Source: Roseibium sediminis (GTDB taxonomy: Bacteria; Pseudomonadota; Alphaproteobacteria; Rhizobiales; Stappiaceae). From it: 64,000 bases of DNA. The notes under the pieces were generated by a model. That model worked only from the letters and a program-made list of their open reading frames with translations. It did no database searches and was not told the DNA's origin. A program made the translations under genes and the position numbers. Where the stretch lies: NCBI RefSeq assembly GCF_008711325.1, contig NZ_VXDB01000001.1, positions 310,001 to 374,000 on the forward strand, in the 5' to 3' direction. Of the stretch, positions 56,513-64,000 are shown in pieces; the first letter of the stretch is position 1, and each line of letters opens with the position of its first letter.

Positions 56513-56690
56513 GATCCAATTTTACAACCAAACCGGCCAGATGAAGTTAACAGCCGGAAACCACGCGTTCAGAAACCCGTGAGCATAAAATTCAACGCCT
56601 TATCGGCCGCACATCAGAAAAAGTGCTGACGGGAACCTGCCGAGCGGCTACGCTTTTGTCAGGTAAAGGTAAACAACGGAATACGCGGAC

Positions 56691-57488
56691 ATGCTGCCCA
56701 AGCACCATTGGCATGAGATGACAACAACGGATTTTGCAGATCCCGATGTTGCGAACTGGATCGCAGTTCTGCCAATTGCAGCCATCGAGCAGCACGGGCC
56801 CCATTTGCCGCTCGCAACCGACACGACAATTGCCGAAGGCCAGATCGCTCGGGTTCTGGAAATTCTGCCAGATCACTTGCCCGTCACCTTCCTGCCGGTT
56901 CAGGCGGTCGGCAAATCCAACGAGCACCTGACAGCGCCGGGAACCCTGACGCTGTCATGGGAGACCGCAACACGCGCATGGACGGAAATCGGTGAGAGCG
57001 TGGCCCGCGCCGGTATTCGCAAGCTGGTGATCATCAATTCCCACGGCGGAAATGTCGCGGTGATGGATACGGTTGCGCTGGAGCTCCGCGTCAAACACGA
57101 CCTGTTCGTGACCGGGACAAACTGGCTGCGCTTCGGACAACCGGACGGGCTCTATCCAGACACCGAGTACGCCTATGGTATCCATGGTGGCGACATCGAG
57201 ACGTCAATCATGCTGCATCTGCGCCCGGATCTGGTTCAAATGGACAAGGCAGACGACTTCACCTCGCTCCAGCAGGACTTGCTGAAAGAAGCCAAGCATC
57301 TGAGGGCCCATGGCAAGGCGCAGTTCGGCTGGATGGCGAAAGACCTGAATCCAACCGGTGCGCTTGGAAATGCGGCGAATGCCACGGCAGACAAGGGCCG
57401 CCAGTCGGTTGATCATGCAGCGCGCGGATTTATCGAACTGCTTGAGGATATTCACGCGTTTGACCCTGCCCGCCTCGTTTCCGATTGA
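56691..57488 (+). CDS. Creatininase-family hydrolase
   Basis: 265-residue creatinine amidohydrolase-family enzyme. Metal-binding segments: LPIAAIEQHGPHLPLATDTTIAEG (E33, H35, D44), INSHGGNVAVMD, and YGIHGGDIETS with its acidic ligand. Family members hydrolyse cyclic amides such as creatinine, or mycofactocin/riboflavin precursors. No partner genes point to a specific pathway. Followed by a convergent SDR. Confidence 0.9.
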   Translation: MLPKHHWHEMTTTDFADPDVANWIAVLPIAAIEQHGPHLPLATDTTIAEGQIARVLEILPDHLPVTFLPVQAVGKSNEHLTAPGTLTLSWETATRAWTEIGESVARAGIRKLVIINSHGGNVAVMDTVALELRVKHDLFVTGTNWLRFGQPDGLYPDTEYAYGIHGGDIETSIMLHLRPDLVQMDKADDFTSLQQDLLKEAKHLRAHGKAQFGWMAKDLNPTGALGNAANATADKGRQSVDHAARGFIELLEDIHAFDPARLVSD

Positions 57489-57506
57489 AGCGAAGCCGGG
57501 AGCAAA

Positions 57507-58217
57507 TCACCACTCGATCGGCTTGCCCAGATGATCGCGGAAGGTTCCTGTGTCCGCCGCACTCAGCCCGTCGATGACGCCAAGCAGGCGCTCTGCAGCC
57601 TGCTCCGGTCGCTGAACCTCCAGACCCGATTTGGCGAAGTCTTCCGATAGATTTGTCGCCACGGTTCCCGGATGAAGAGCGATGCAGATTGCGTCCTTGC
57701 GCGCGCGCTTCAATTCGATGGCACTGCATTTGACGAGCTGGTTCAGCGCAGCCTTGGACGCGCGATAGGAATACCAACCGCCCAGCGCATTATCTCCAAT
57801 TGAACCAACCCGTGCCGACAACGTCGCAAAGACCGCCTTACCTTGGCGCGGAAGAAGCGGCAGGAAGTGTTTCATGATCAGCGCCGGACCAATTGCATTG
57901 ATGGCGAAAGAGCGGGCCATCGCATCCGCATCCAGCGCACGCCAGCTCTTTTCAAGCAGATGCCCAGGCCAGGTCAGCGCCCCGGTCGCATCAAAGATCA
58001 ATCGGATATCCTGCCCCCGCTCTTTGAGACTTTGCGCCGCCTGTTCGATGCTGTGCTCATCCAGCAAATCGAGACAGGGGTCGCTGCTGCGGCCCAAACC
58101 AATGACCCGATCCGGGCCAAGCGTTCGAACAAGAAGAGCGTGAATCGCCGCGCCGATGCCGCCTGTGGGGCCAATCACCACGGCTAGTCCAGTTTCAAGA
58201 AATCCGCTTGTCATCAT
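57507..58217 (-). CDS. SDR-family oxidoreductase
   Basis: 236-residue short-chain dehydrogenase. The dinucleotide motif is degenerate (VVIGPTGGIGAAI), NAIGPALI corresponds to the NAG position, and the catalytic YSYRASK (Y-x-x-x-K) is intact with TLSARVGSIG supplying the serine. It resembles C-factor-type SDRs. Substrate unknown. Confidence 0.88.
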   Translation of the reverse strand: MMTSGFLETGLAVVIGPTGGIGAAIHALLVRTLGPDRVIGLGRSSDPCLDLLDEHSIEQAAQSLKERGQDIRLIFDATGALTWPGHLLEKSWRALDADAMARSFAINAIGPALIMKHFLPLLPRQGKAVFATLSARVGSIGDNALGGWYSYRASKAALNQLVKCSAIELKRARKDAICIALHPGTVATNLSEDFAKSGLEVQRPEQAAERLLGVIDGLSAADTGTFRDHLGKPIEW

Positions 58218-58268
58218 GATGTCCCAGATAAGGCAGACCCAAGTGATGACAAGCGGCTATCTGGAAAT

Positions 58269-59417
58269 TCAGCCGAGTTTCACCCAGGCCGAGTTTTTGG
58301 AAGACGACCTGACACAGGCATCAACGAATTTCATGCCGTCCATGCCCGCCTCAATTCCGGGGACAAGCGTGTCCGCCGTCTTCCCTGCCTGATGGGCACG
58401 GATCGCATCGGCGGCGTCAGCATAAAGATTGCCAAAGCCCTCCAGATAGCCTTCCGGATGGCCCGGCGGGATGCGAGTGGCGCTGGCCACATTGGCGTGT
58501 TGCCCAGCTCCGCCACGGCTCAGGATCCGTTTGGGCTCACCAAAAGGCGTGTAGTGCAGCTGGTTGGGGTGCTCCTGATGCCACTCAAGACCGCCCTTCT
58601 CGCCATAGACCCGGATTTTCAGATTGTTTTCGTTGCCCGGAGCGACCTGCGAACACCAGAGCATGCCGCGCGCGCCCCCTTCAAACCGCAGCATCACGTG
58701 GCCATTGTCATCAAGCGCCCGTCCTGACACGAAGGACTGCAGATCGGCAGCGAGGCTTTCCACCTTCAGACCCGTAATGAAACAGGCCAGATTGTGTGCA
58801 TGGGTTCCGATATCCCCCGTCGAGCCGCCAATGCCGGACCGTGCCGGATCGGTTCGCCAAGCCGCCTGCTTGTTGTCCTGCGCAACGGTCAGCCAGTCCT
58901 GCGGATATTCGACCTGCACGACGCGAATGGCACCAAGTTCTCCGGCCTTCACCATTTCGCGGGCCTGCCGCACCATCGGATAACCGGTGTAATTGTGGGT
59001 GAGGAAGAACAACGCGTCGGACTTTTCAACCAGCTTTTCCAGCTTGCGGGCATCAGCCATTGTGGACGTCAGCGGCTTGTCGCAGATGACATGAATGCCA
59101 CGGCTCAAAAACTCTTTCGTTGCCGCATAGTGCACATGGTTTGGCGTGACGATCGCAACAGCCTCAATCCCGTTCTTAAGGCGTGCTTCGCGCTTGGCCA
59201 TATCGGCAAACGACCCATAGATACGGTCCTTTTCGAGGCCCAGCGCCAAGCCGGAGTCCAGCGCCTTTTCCGGCGTTGAAGAGAGCGCTCCGGCAACCAG
59301 CTGATATTTGCCGTCAAGACGAGTAGCGAACCGATGAACGGCGCCGATAAAGGCATCCTTCCCGCCGCCCACCATGCCAAGGCGGATCGGCCGGTTTTCC
59401 TGTTGTGCTGAAGTCAT
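58269..59417 (-). CDS. Gfo/Idh/MocA oxidoreductase (1)
   Basis: 382-residue NAD(P)-dependent sugar-type oxidoreductase. N-terminal Rossmann GMVGGGKDAFIGAVH, the family motif ICDKPLTSTM (D-K-P instead of the usual E-K-P), GSTGDIGTHAHNLACF and a C-terminal alpha/beta domain with GLEWHQEHPN. It is 10 bp downstream of the TIM-barrel isomerase and in the same transcript, divergent from a second such enzyme. Substrate likely a sugar, inositol or sugar acid. Confidence 0.91.
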   Translation of the reverse strand: MTSAQQENRPIRLGMVGGGKDAFIGAVHRFATRLDGKYQLVAGALSSTPEKALDSGLALGLEKDRIYGSFADMAKREARLKNGIEAVAIVTPNHVHYAATKEFLSRGIHVICDKPLTSTMADARKLEKLVEKSDALFFLTHNYTGYPMVRQAREMVKAGELGAIRVVQVEYPQDWLTVAQDNKQAAWRTDPARSGIGGSTGDIGTHAHNLACFITGLKVESLAADLQSFVSGRALDDNGHVMLRFEGGARGMLWCSQVAPGNENNLKIRVYGEKGGLEWHQEHPNQLHYTPFGEPKRILSRGGAGQHANVASATRIPPGHPEGYLEGFGNLYADAADAIRAHQAGKTADTLVPGIEAGMDGMKFVDACVRSSSKNSAWVKLG

Positions 59418-59427
59418 GCTGATCCCT

Positions 59428-60480
59428 TCAAAGTCCTAGCAAACGGCGGTTCGTGGCTTCATCGCCGTCTCCACCTGCAAAATCGTCAAATGCCTTTTCG
59501 GTCACCCGGATAATGTGGTCGCGCACAAAGGCAGCCCCTTCCCGCGCGCCGTCTTCGGGATGCTTGAGGCAGCATTCCCATTCCACAACCGCCCAGCCAT
59601 CAAAGTCATTGGCCGTGAGTTTTGAGAAAATGGCCCCGAAATCCACCTGTCCGTCCCCTGGAGACCGGAACCTGCCCGCACGGTTTACCCAGGACTGAAA
59701 GCCGCCATAAACGCCCTGCCGCCCTGTCGGATTGAACTCGGCATCCTTGACGTGGAACATCCTGATCCGGTCCTTGTAGATGTCGAGATGATCAAGATAG
59801 TCGAGGCATTGAAGGACATAATGCGAGGGATCGTAGAGCATCTTGCAGCGCGCATGATTGTTCACACGCTCCAGAAACATCTCGAATGTCACACCATCGT
59901 GGAGGTCTTCGCCCGGGTGAATCTCGAAACAGATGTCGATCCCCATGTCGTCTGCATGATCAAGGATCGGACGCCAGCGTCTTGCCAGTTCATCAAACGC
60001 TGTTTCCACCAATCCGGCAGGTCTTTGTGGCCAAGGATAGAGAAACGGCCACGCAAGGGCACCCGAGAAGGCAGCCTGTGCCGAAAGACCGAGATTCCGG
60101 CTGGCAGTCAGCGCCATCTTCACCTGCTCGACAGCCCATTCCTGCCGCGCCTTCGCATTTCCTTTCACATGAGGAGCCGCAAAGGCATCAAAAGCCTCGT
60201 CATAGGCCGGGTGAACCGCAACGAGCTGCCCCTGCAAGTGGGTCGAGAGTTCCGTCACCTGAATGCCGTTGGCCGAGGCGATACCGACAAACTCGTCGCA
60301 ATAGTCTGATGAGCTCGTCGCCTTCTGCAGATCGATCAGGCGCGCATCCCAGCTGGGCACCTGAACCCCGACATAGCCGCAATCAGCCGCCCATTTGGTA
60401 ATGTCATGCCACGAAGTGAACGGTGCCTCGTCGCCCGCAAACTGGGCTAGAAACAAGGCCGGTCCCTTGATGGTTTTCAT
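59428..60480 (-). CDS. Sugar-phosphate isomerase/epimerase (xylose-isomerase-like TIM barrel)
   Basis: 350-residue TIM-barrel of the AP_endonuc_2 superfamily. Metal-ligand regions: FEIHPGEDLHDG, MLYDPSHYVLQCLDYL, RMFHVKDAEF and the late VVEWECCLKHPEDG. Such enzymes isomerise keto/aldo sugars or dehydrate inosose. A good ribosome site GGGAGATT precedes the ATG. First gene of the leftward operon from the operator-bearing promoter region. Confidence 0.9.
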   Translation of the reverse strand: MKTIKGPALFLAQFAGDEAPFTSWHDITKWAADCGYVGVQVPSWDARLIDLQKATSSSDYCDEFVGIASANGIQVTELSTHLQGQLVAVHPAYDEAFDAFAAPHVKGNAKARQEWAVEQVKMALTASRNLGLSAQAAFSGALAWPFLYPWPQRPAGLVETAFDELARRWRPILDHADDMGIDICFEIHPGEDLHDGVTFEMFLERVNNHARCKMLYDPSHYVLQCLDYLDHLDIYKDRIRMFHVKDAEFNPTGRQGVYGGFQSWVNRAGRFRSPGDGQVDFGAIFSKLTANDFDGWAVVEWECCLKHPEDGAREGAAFVRDHIIRVTEKAFDDFAGGDGDEATNRRLLGL

Positions 60481-60611
60481 TCAAAATCTCCCAAGGGTTG
60501 AGGTTTCAAAGGAAGTGAAGGCGCAGCACGCCCCTATCGGGTTCGCCGCCGGCGTTCTTACCCAAGGTTATTCACGAAGAGCTCGCGGGACGCAATGCCC
60601 CAACGTGAGAC

Positions 60612-60640
60612 TTGAAATATATGGAACGTTCCAGTATTGT
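60612..60640 (+). promoter_or_regulatory. Sigma70-like promoter of the rightward catabolic operon
   Basis: TTGAAA (60612-60617), 17-base spacer, TATTGT (60635-60640); about 50 bp before the second Gfo/Idh/MocA start. The spacer contains the palindromic operator. Confidence 0.6.
60622..60633. promoter_or_regulatory. Operator O1, TGGAACGTTCCA
   Basis: Perfect 12-bp palindrome with the central CG characteristic of LacI-family sites, placed between the -35 and -10 boxes. Confidence 0.6.
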
Positions 60641-60655
60641 CTGAAAAACAAGATT

Positions 60656-60667
60656 TGGAACGATCCA
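60656..60667. promoter_or_regulatory. Operator O2, TGGAACGATCCA
   Basis: Same sequence as O1 except one base, 34 bp further downstream (about three helical turns), inside the 5' leader; flanking bases extend it to TTGGAACGATCCAA. Confidence 0.55.
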
Positions 60668-60690
60668 AAAAGGCAATCAGGGAGACCTCC

Positions 60691-61692
60691 ATGCGGTGGG
60701 GATTGATCGGCGCAAGTCGAATAGCTTCAAGCTTCATGATCGACGCGATCCGGGCCGTTTCTGACGGAGAAATCACCAGCGTCCTGAGCTCTGACGCTGA
60801 CCGAGGCGCGCACTTCGCCGGTGAAAACGAGATCCCGCAGGCCTTCACGGACCTCTCCGACATGCTCGAGTCCGCCGAAATGGACGCCGTCTACATCTCC
60901 ACAACAAATGAAAAGCATCACGCTCAGGCTCTGGCTGCCATCGCCGCAGGCAAGCATGTCCTGTGCGAAAAGCCCCTTGCAATGTCGCTGACGGACGCCG
61001 TGGAAATGGTGGAAGCAGCGAAAGCCAAAGGCGTTGTCTTCGCCACCAATCATCACCTTCGCAACGCGGGCTCCCATATCGCAATCCGAGACCTGATTGC
61101 GACCGGTCGTATCGGCGACGTCCTAAGCGCCCGCGTCTTTCACGCTGTGCATTTGCCCGAACACTTGCAAGGTTGGCGGATCAATGACGCAGCGGCAGGT
61201 GGCGGGGTAATCCCGGACATCACCGTGCATGACGCCGACACCATCCGCTTTCATCTGGATGAAGACCCGGTCTCCGTCGTTGCCAAGGCGGGCAGTTCCG
61301 GCATGGGCGAAGGCGTGGAAGACAGCGTCATGTCGGTCTGGTCCATGCCATCGGGCACCATGGTTCAAAGCCACGAGAGCTTCACGCACGGGTTTACCGG
61401 AACCGGCATCGAGTTCCACGGCACCAAAGGGTCGATCTTTGCGTCAAACGTCATGACCCAAATGCCCGTTGGGGTCATCCGCCTGCAGGATGCATCGGGC
61501 AGCCATGAAATCTCCTTCAGCACGCATAATCTCTACGAACGATCGCTTGGCCTCTTCAACAAGGCCGTGGCGGGTGACGGACGCCCCTCAGCGGACGGGG
61601 TAGACGGCATCAAATCACTCGCCGTTGCGCTTGCCGTGCGCGACGCCGCCCTGTCGGGCCGTGAGGTCCAGGTCAATTACGAAGGTTACTGA
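60691..61692 (+). CDS. Gfo/Idh/MocA oxidoreductase (2)
   Basis: 333-residue oxidoreductase: Rossmann GLIGASRIASSFMID, the EKPLAMSL motif with HVLCEKP, and the C-terminal domain with GVIPDITVHDADTIRFHL. ATG 60691 directly follows a GGGAG site and matches the family N-terminus; an in-frame start 18 codons upstream is not supported. The CoA-transferase gene begins 4 bp after its stop. Distinct from the enzyme at 58269, so the locus probably performs two oxidations of one substrate or handles two epimers. Confidence 0.92.
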   Translation: MRWGLIGASRIASSFMIDAIRAVSDGEITSVLSSDADRGAHFAGENEIPQAFTDLSDMLESAEMDAVYISTTNEKHHAQALAAIAAGKHVLCEKPLAMSLTDAVEMVEAAKAKGVVFATNHHLRNAGSHIAIRDLIATGRIGDVLSARVFHAVHLPEHLQGWRINDAAAGGGVIPDITVHDADTIRFHLDEDPVSVVAKAGSSGMGEGVEDSVMSVWSMPSGTMVQSHESFTHGFTGTGIEFHGTKGSIFASNVMTQMPVGVIRLQDASGSHEISFSTHNLYERSLGLFNKAVAGDGRPSADGVDGIKSLAVALAVRDAALSGREVQVNYEGY

Positions 61693-61696
61693 CAAC

Positions 61697-63271
61697 ATGA
61701 CGTCCAAACGCGTCTCCTTCGAGGAAGCTGCAAAACGCATATCGGATGGCGACATCGTCACTGTGTCTTCGTCCTCCGGCCTTGGCTGCCCGGACAAGAT
61801 GCTGGCCGCAATCGGGGCCCGCTTCGAGGCGGAAGGCCATCCAAGGAACCTGACGACCCTGCACCCGATTGCTGCGGGCGACATGTATGGCATCAAGGGC
61901 ATCGACCACATCGCCAAGGATGGCCTTCTTTCGAAGATCATCGCAGGCTCCTATCCCTCCGGCCCCTCGTCTTTGCCGATGCCGGAGATCTGGCGGATGC
62001 TGGTTGAGAACCGCGTTGCGGCCTACAACGTGCCCTCAGGCATCCTGTTCGACATGCACCGCGATGTGGCGGCCCGCAGGCCCGGCGTCCTGACCAAGGT
62101 CGGCCTCGACACCTTCGTCGATCCAATCCGTCAGGGATGCGCCATGAACGAGGCAGCCGAACGCGCACCGATCGTGTCACGCGTCGACATGGCAGGCGAA
62201 ACCTGGCTGCATTTTCCCAACATCGTTCCCAATGTGGCGATCCTCCGCGCCACAACTGCCGATGAGAAAGGCAACCTCACCTATGAACATGAGGGTGCGT
62301 ATCTCGGCGGACTTGAACAGGCCATCGCAGTCCGAAACCACGGCGGATTGGTGATCGCACAGGTCAAGCGCATGACAGCCAACGGGTCTTTGCGTCCGCA
62401 TGACGTTCGTGTTCCCGGTCATCTGGTAGATCTGATCGTGGTCGACCCTGATCAGCGCCAGACCACGGAAACCGGCTATGATCCGGCGATCTCCGGCGAA
62501 ATCATGCGGCCTTGGGACAGCTTCAGTCTGGCAGAGCACGGCATTGAGAAAATCGTTGCCCGCCGTGCTGCCATGGAACTGAAAGCGGGACAGACGGCCA
62601 ATCTCGGCTTCGGAATTTCGGCAATCGTACCGCGCGTGCTTCTTGAAGCCGGGCAGGAACAGGCCGTTACCTGGGCGATTGAACAAGGCGCGACCGGCGG
62701 CATGCCGCTGATGGGATTTGCCTTTGGCTGCGCCTCCAATGCGGATGCCTTCATGCCCTCGCCGCAACAGTTCATCTATTTTCAGGGCGGCGGATTTGAC
62801 GTTTCTTTCCTGTCCTTCCTCGAGATCGATGTGAACGGCAACGTCAACGTCTCCAAACTGGGCAAGAAGCCTTATTTGACGGCAGGATGCGGCGGATTTG
62901 TCGACATCACCGCCCATGCGAGGAAGATCGTTTTTTCAGGTCAGTTCGAGGCTGGCGCAGAGCTGGAGCTGACCGAAGACGCCTTGACCGTGAAGAAGCC
63001 CGGCAAGTTCACGAAGATGGTGGACGAGGTGGAACACGTCACGTTCTCCGGAAAGCGGGCTCGGGAAACCGGTCAGGACGTGCTCTACATCACCGAACGC
63101 TGCGTGATCCGCTTGACCGAAAAAGGTCTGGTCGCCACGGAAGTCATGCCGGGCATTGATCCGCAGCGCGACATTGTAGACGCCTCCCATGGCCGCGTAT
63201 CGCTCGCGGACCAGCTGATCGTCATGCCAAAGGCACTGCTTCGGGAAGGCCCGATGGAGCTGGCCCTATGA
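61697..63271 (+). CDS. Acyl-CoA : carboxylate CoA-transferase (fused subunits)
   Basis: 524-residue family I CoA-transferase with both subunits fused. N-terminal half: GDIVTVSSSSGLGCPDKM and the LPMPEIW region; C-terminal half: NLGFGISAIVP and the catalytic glutamate E329 in WAIEQGATGGMP, as in propionate/acetoacetate CoA-transferases (YdiF type). It swaps CoA between a short acyl-CoA and an acid. Stop overlaps the hydratase start (ATGA). Its occurrence between a sugar-type oxidoreductase and an enoyl-CoA hydratase suggests a sugar-derived acid is converted to a CoA ester. Confidence 0.92.
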   Translation: MTSKRVSFEEAAKRISDGDIVTVSSSSGLGCPDKMLAAIGARFEAEGHPRNLTTLHPIAAGDMYGIKGIDHIAKDGLLSKIIAGSYPSGPSSLPMPEIWRMLVENRVAAYNVPSGILFDMHRDVAARRPGVLTKVGLDTFVDPIRQGCAMNEAAERAPIVSRVDMAGETWLHFPNIVPNVAILRATTADEKGNLTYEHEGAYLGGLEQAIAVRNHGGLVIAQVKRMTANGSLRPHDVRVPGHLVDLIVVDPDQRQTTETGYDPAISGEIMRPWDSFSLAEHGIEKIVARRAAMELKAGQTANLGFGISAIVPRVLLEAGQEQAVTWAIEQGATGGMPLMGFAFGCASNADAFMPSPQQFIYFQGGGFDVSFLSFLEIDVNGNVNVSKLGKKPYLTAGCGGFVDITAHARKIVFSGQFEAGAELELTEDALTVKKPGKFTKMVDEVEHVTFSGKRARETGQDVLYITERCVIRLTEKGLVATEVMPGIDPQRDIVDASHGRVSLADQLIVMPKALLREGPMELAL

Positions 63272-64000
63272 GCGCAGTTCATCTCATCCGGCACGGCAAG
63301 ATCGCCGAAATCCAGCTGGACAATCCGGCAAAGCTGAACGCGTTCAATGTTGAGATGCTGGAACAACTAGATGCGCACGCCGACGAACTGGATCGCAACA
63401 CGGACATTCTTGGCGTGATCATCACCGCGGCAGAAGCGAAGGCTTTTTGCGCCGGGGCGGACATTCTCGCCTGGGGCGATCTGGAGCCTTGGCAATTCGC
63501 CCGCGGATGGGTTCGCGACGGCCATCGCATCTTCGACAAGGTGGCCAGATTATCCAAACCGACAATCTGCGCGCTCCATGCCCACGCCTTTGGCGGAGGT
63601 CTGGAATTTGCGGCGACGGCTGACCTGCGCGTCATGGCTTCAAGGGCAACGCTCGCCCTGCCAGAAGCTTCCGTCGGCATTGTTCCCGGTTGGTCCGGCA
63701 CCCAGCGCCTGATCCGCCTCATCGGTGAGCCATTGGTAAAGGAAATGGCGCTGTTTGGCCGCCGAATTTCCGCCGAGCGGGCCGTGGCAAGCGGCTTTGC
63801 ATCCGAAATTTCCGACACACCACGCGAAACGGCACTGCAAATTGCAGATAGCCTCACTGCCAAATCCCCACGGGCCATTGAAGTGGCCAAATACATGATC
63901 CACGCCGCAGTCGGCGAAGACCGGAACGCCATGATCGAGACACTCGGCGCGGGAATGATCTCCCAGTCTGCCGACCGTGTCGAAGGTGTGTCCGCATTTC
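63268..64000 (+). CDS. Enoyl-CoA hydratase/isomerase-family protein, 5' part
   Basis: First 244 residues of a crotonase-fold enzyme; the gene leaves the window at its right edge. Crotonase features: IAEIQLDNPAKLNAFN, oxyanion-hole FCAGADILAW, AFGGGLEFAATADLRVM (E113) and LPEASVGIVPGWSGTQRL with E133. Start is the ATG inside the ATGA overlap with the CoA-transferase. Stepwise hydration, isomerisation or hydrolysis of the CoA ester is expected; which one cannot be told. Confidence 0.9.
   Translation, partial: MSAVHLIRHGKIAEIQLDNPAKLNAFNVEMLEQLDAHADELDRNTDILGVIITAAEAKAFCAGADILAWGDLEPWQFARGWVRDGHRIFDKVARLSKPTICALHAHAFGGGLEFAATADLRVMASRATLALPEASVGIVPGWSGTQRLIRLIGEPLVKEMALFGRRISAERAVASGFASEISDTPRETALQIADSLTAKSPRAIEVAKYMIHAAVGEDRNAMIETLGAGMISQSADRVEGVSAF

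Overview
The window is about 64 kb of a moderately GC-rich (roughly 58% by eye) chromosome. It reads as an alphaproteobacterium, probably a free-living marine type in or near the Stappiaceae (Roseibium/Labrenzia-like). The evidence is the gltBD / DUF459 / lytic transglycosylase / beta-barrel / kdsD neighbourhood, TRAP and branched-chain-type ABC importers, many LPS- and motility-related genes, and short overlapping operons. The family assignment is inference; only 'alphaproteobacterium' is well supported. I saw no rRNA, tRNA, CRISPR array, transposase, integrase or phage gene. Gene density is high and almost all of the window looks like ordinary chromosome.

Layout. 1-3.1 kb: end of gltB and complete gltD (glutamate synthase), closed by a clear terminator. 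3.2-10.1 kb: envelope and motility genes (degenerate SGNH/DUF459 protein, MltB-type transglycosylase, outer-membrane beta-barrel, kdsD for KDO synthesis, and a PomA/PomB-like flagellar stator pair). 10.2-12.9 kb: NfeD/SPFH membrane pair and ferrochelatase. 13.0-21.5 kb: a minus-strand operon combining a five-gene branched-chain-type ABC importer with two acyl-activating enzymes (a long-chain acyl-CoA-synthetase type at its head and a PaaK-like ligase at its tail). 21.8-24.5 kb: hybrid PAS kinase and OmpR-type regulator. 24.6-31.7 kb: a TRAP transporter whose large subunit carries a ~330-residue soluble helical tail, divergent from a Cache-domain kinase and NarL-type regulator. 31.8-35.7 kb: a class I amidotransferase-like hydrolase, a DUF1007-NicO metal exporter fusion, and leucine-type dehydrogenase.

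35.7-38.5 kb is the most unusual part. Two tandem paralogous XRE-type HTH proteins share a C-terminal domain I do not recognise. They are separated by about 600 bp of very AT-rich DNA full of perfect palindromes and inverted repeats. 38.5-46.3 kb: LysR regulator, HpxW/YwrD-like Ntn-hydrolase, DUF2937 protein, His-rich CobW-type metallochaperone with a WD40 partner, an aminotransferase and a D-2-hydroxyacid dehydrogenase. 46.8-52.8 kb: multi-PAS diguanylate cyclase, LacI regulator, OmpA-type lipoprotein, Ogt, MarR regulator and an orphan NitT/TauT-type ATPase. 53-58.2 kb: 8-oxoguanine-deaminase-like hydrolase, MFS carrier, SprA-like HEXXH-type protein, creatininase-family hydrolase and an SDR.

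58.3-64 kb: a divergent catabolic locus. Leftward it carries a TIM-barrel isomerase and a Gfo/Idh/MocA oxidoreductase. Rightward it carries a second Gfo/Idh/MocA enzyme, a CoA-transferase and an enoyl-CoA hydratase that runs off the window. The shared promoter region contains a sigma70-like promoter (TTGAAA-17-TATTGT) with a perfect 12-bp palindrome, TGGAACGTTCCA, between the boxes and a near-copy 34 bp downstream, a typical LacI-family repressor layout.
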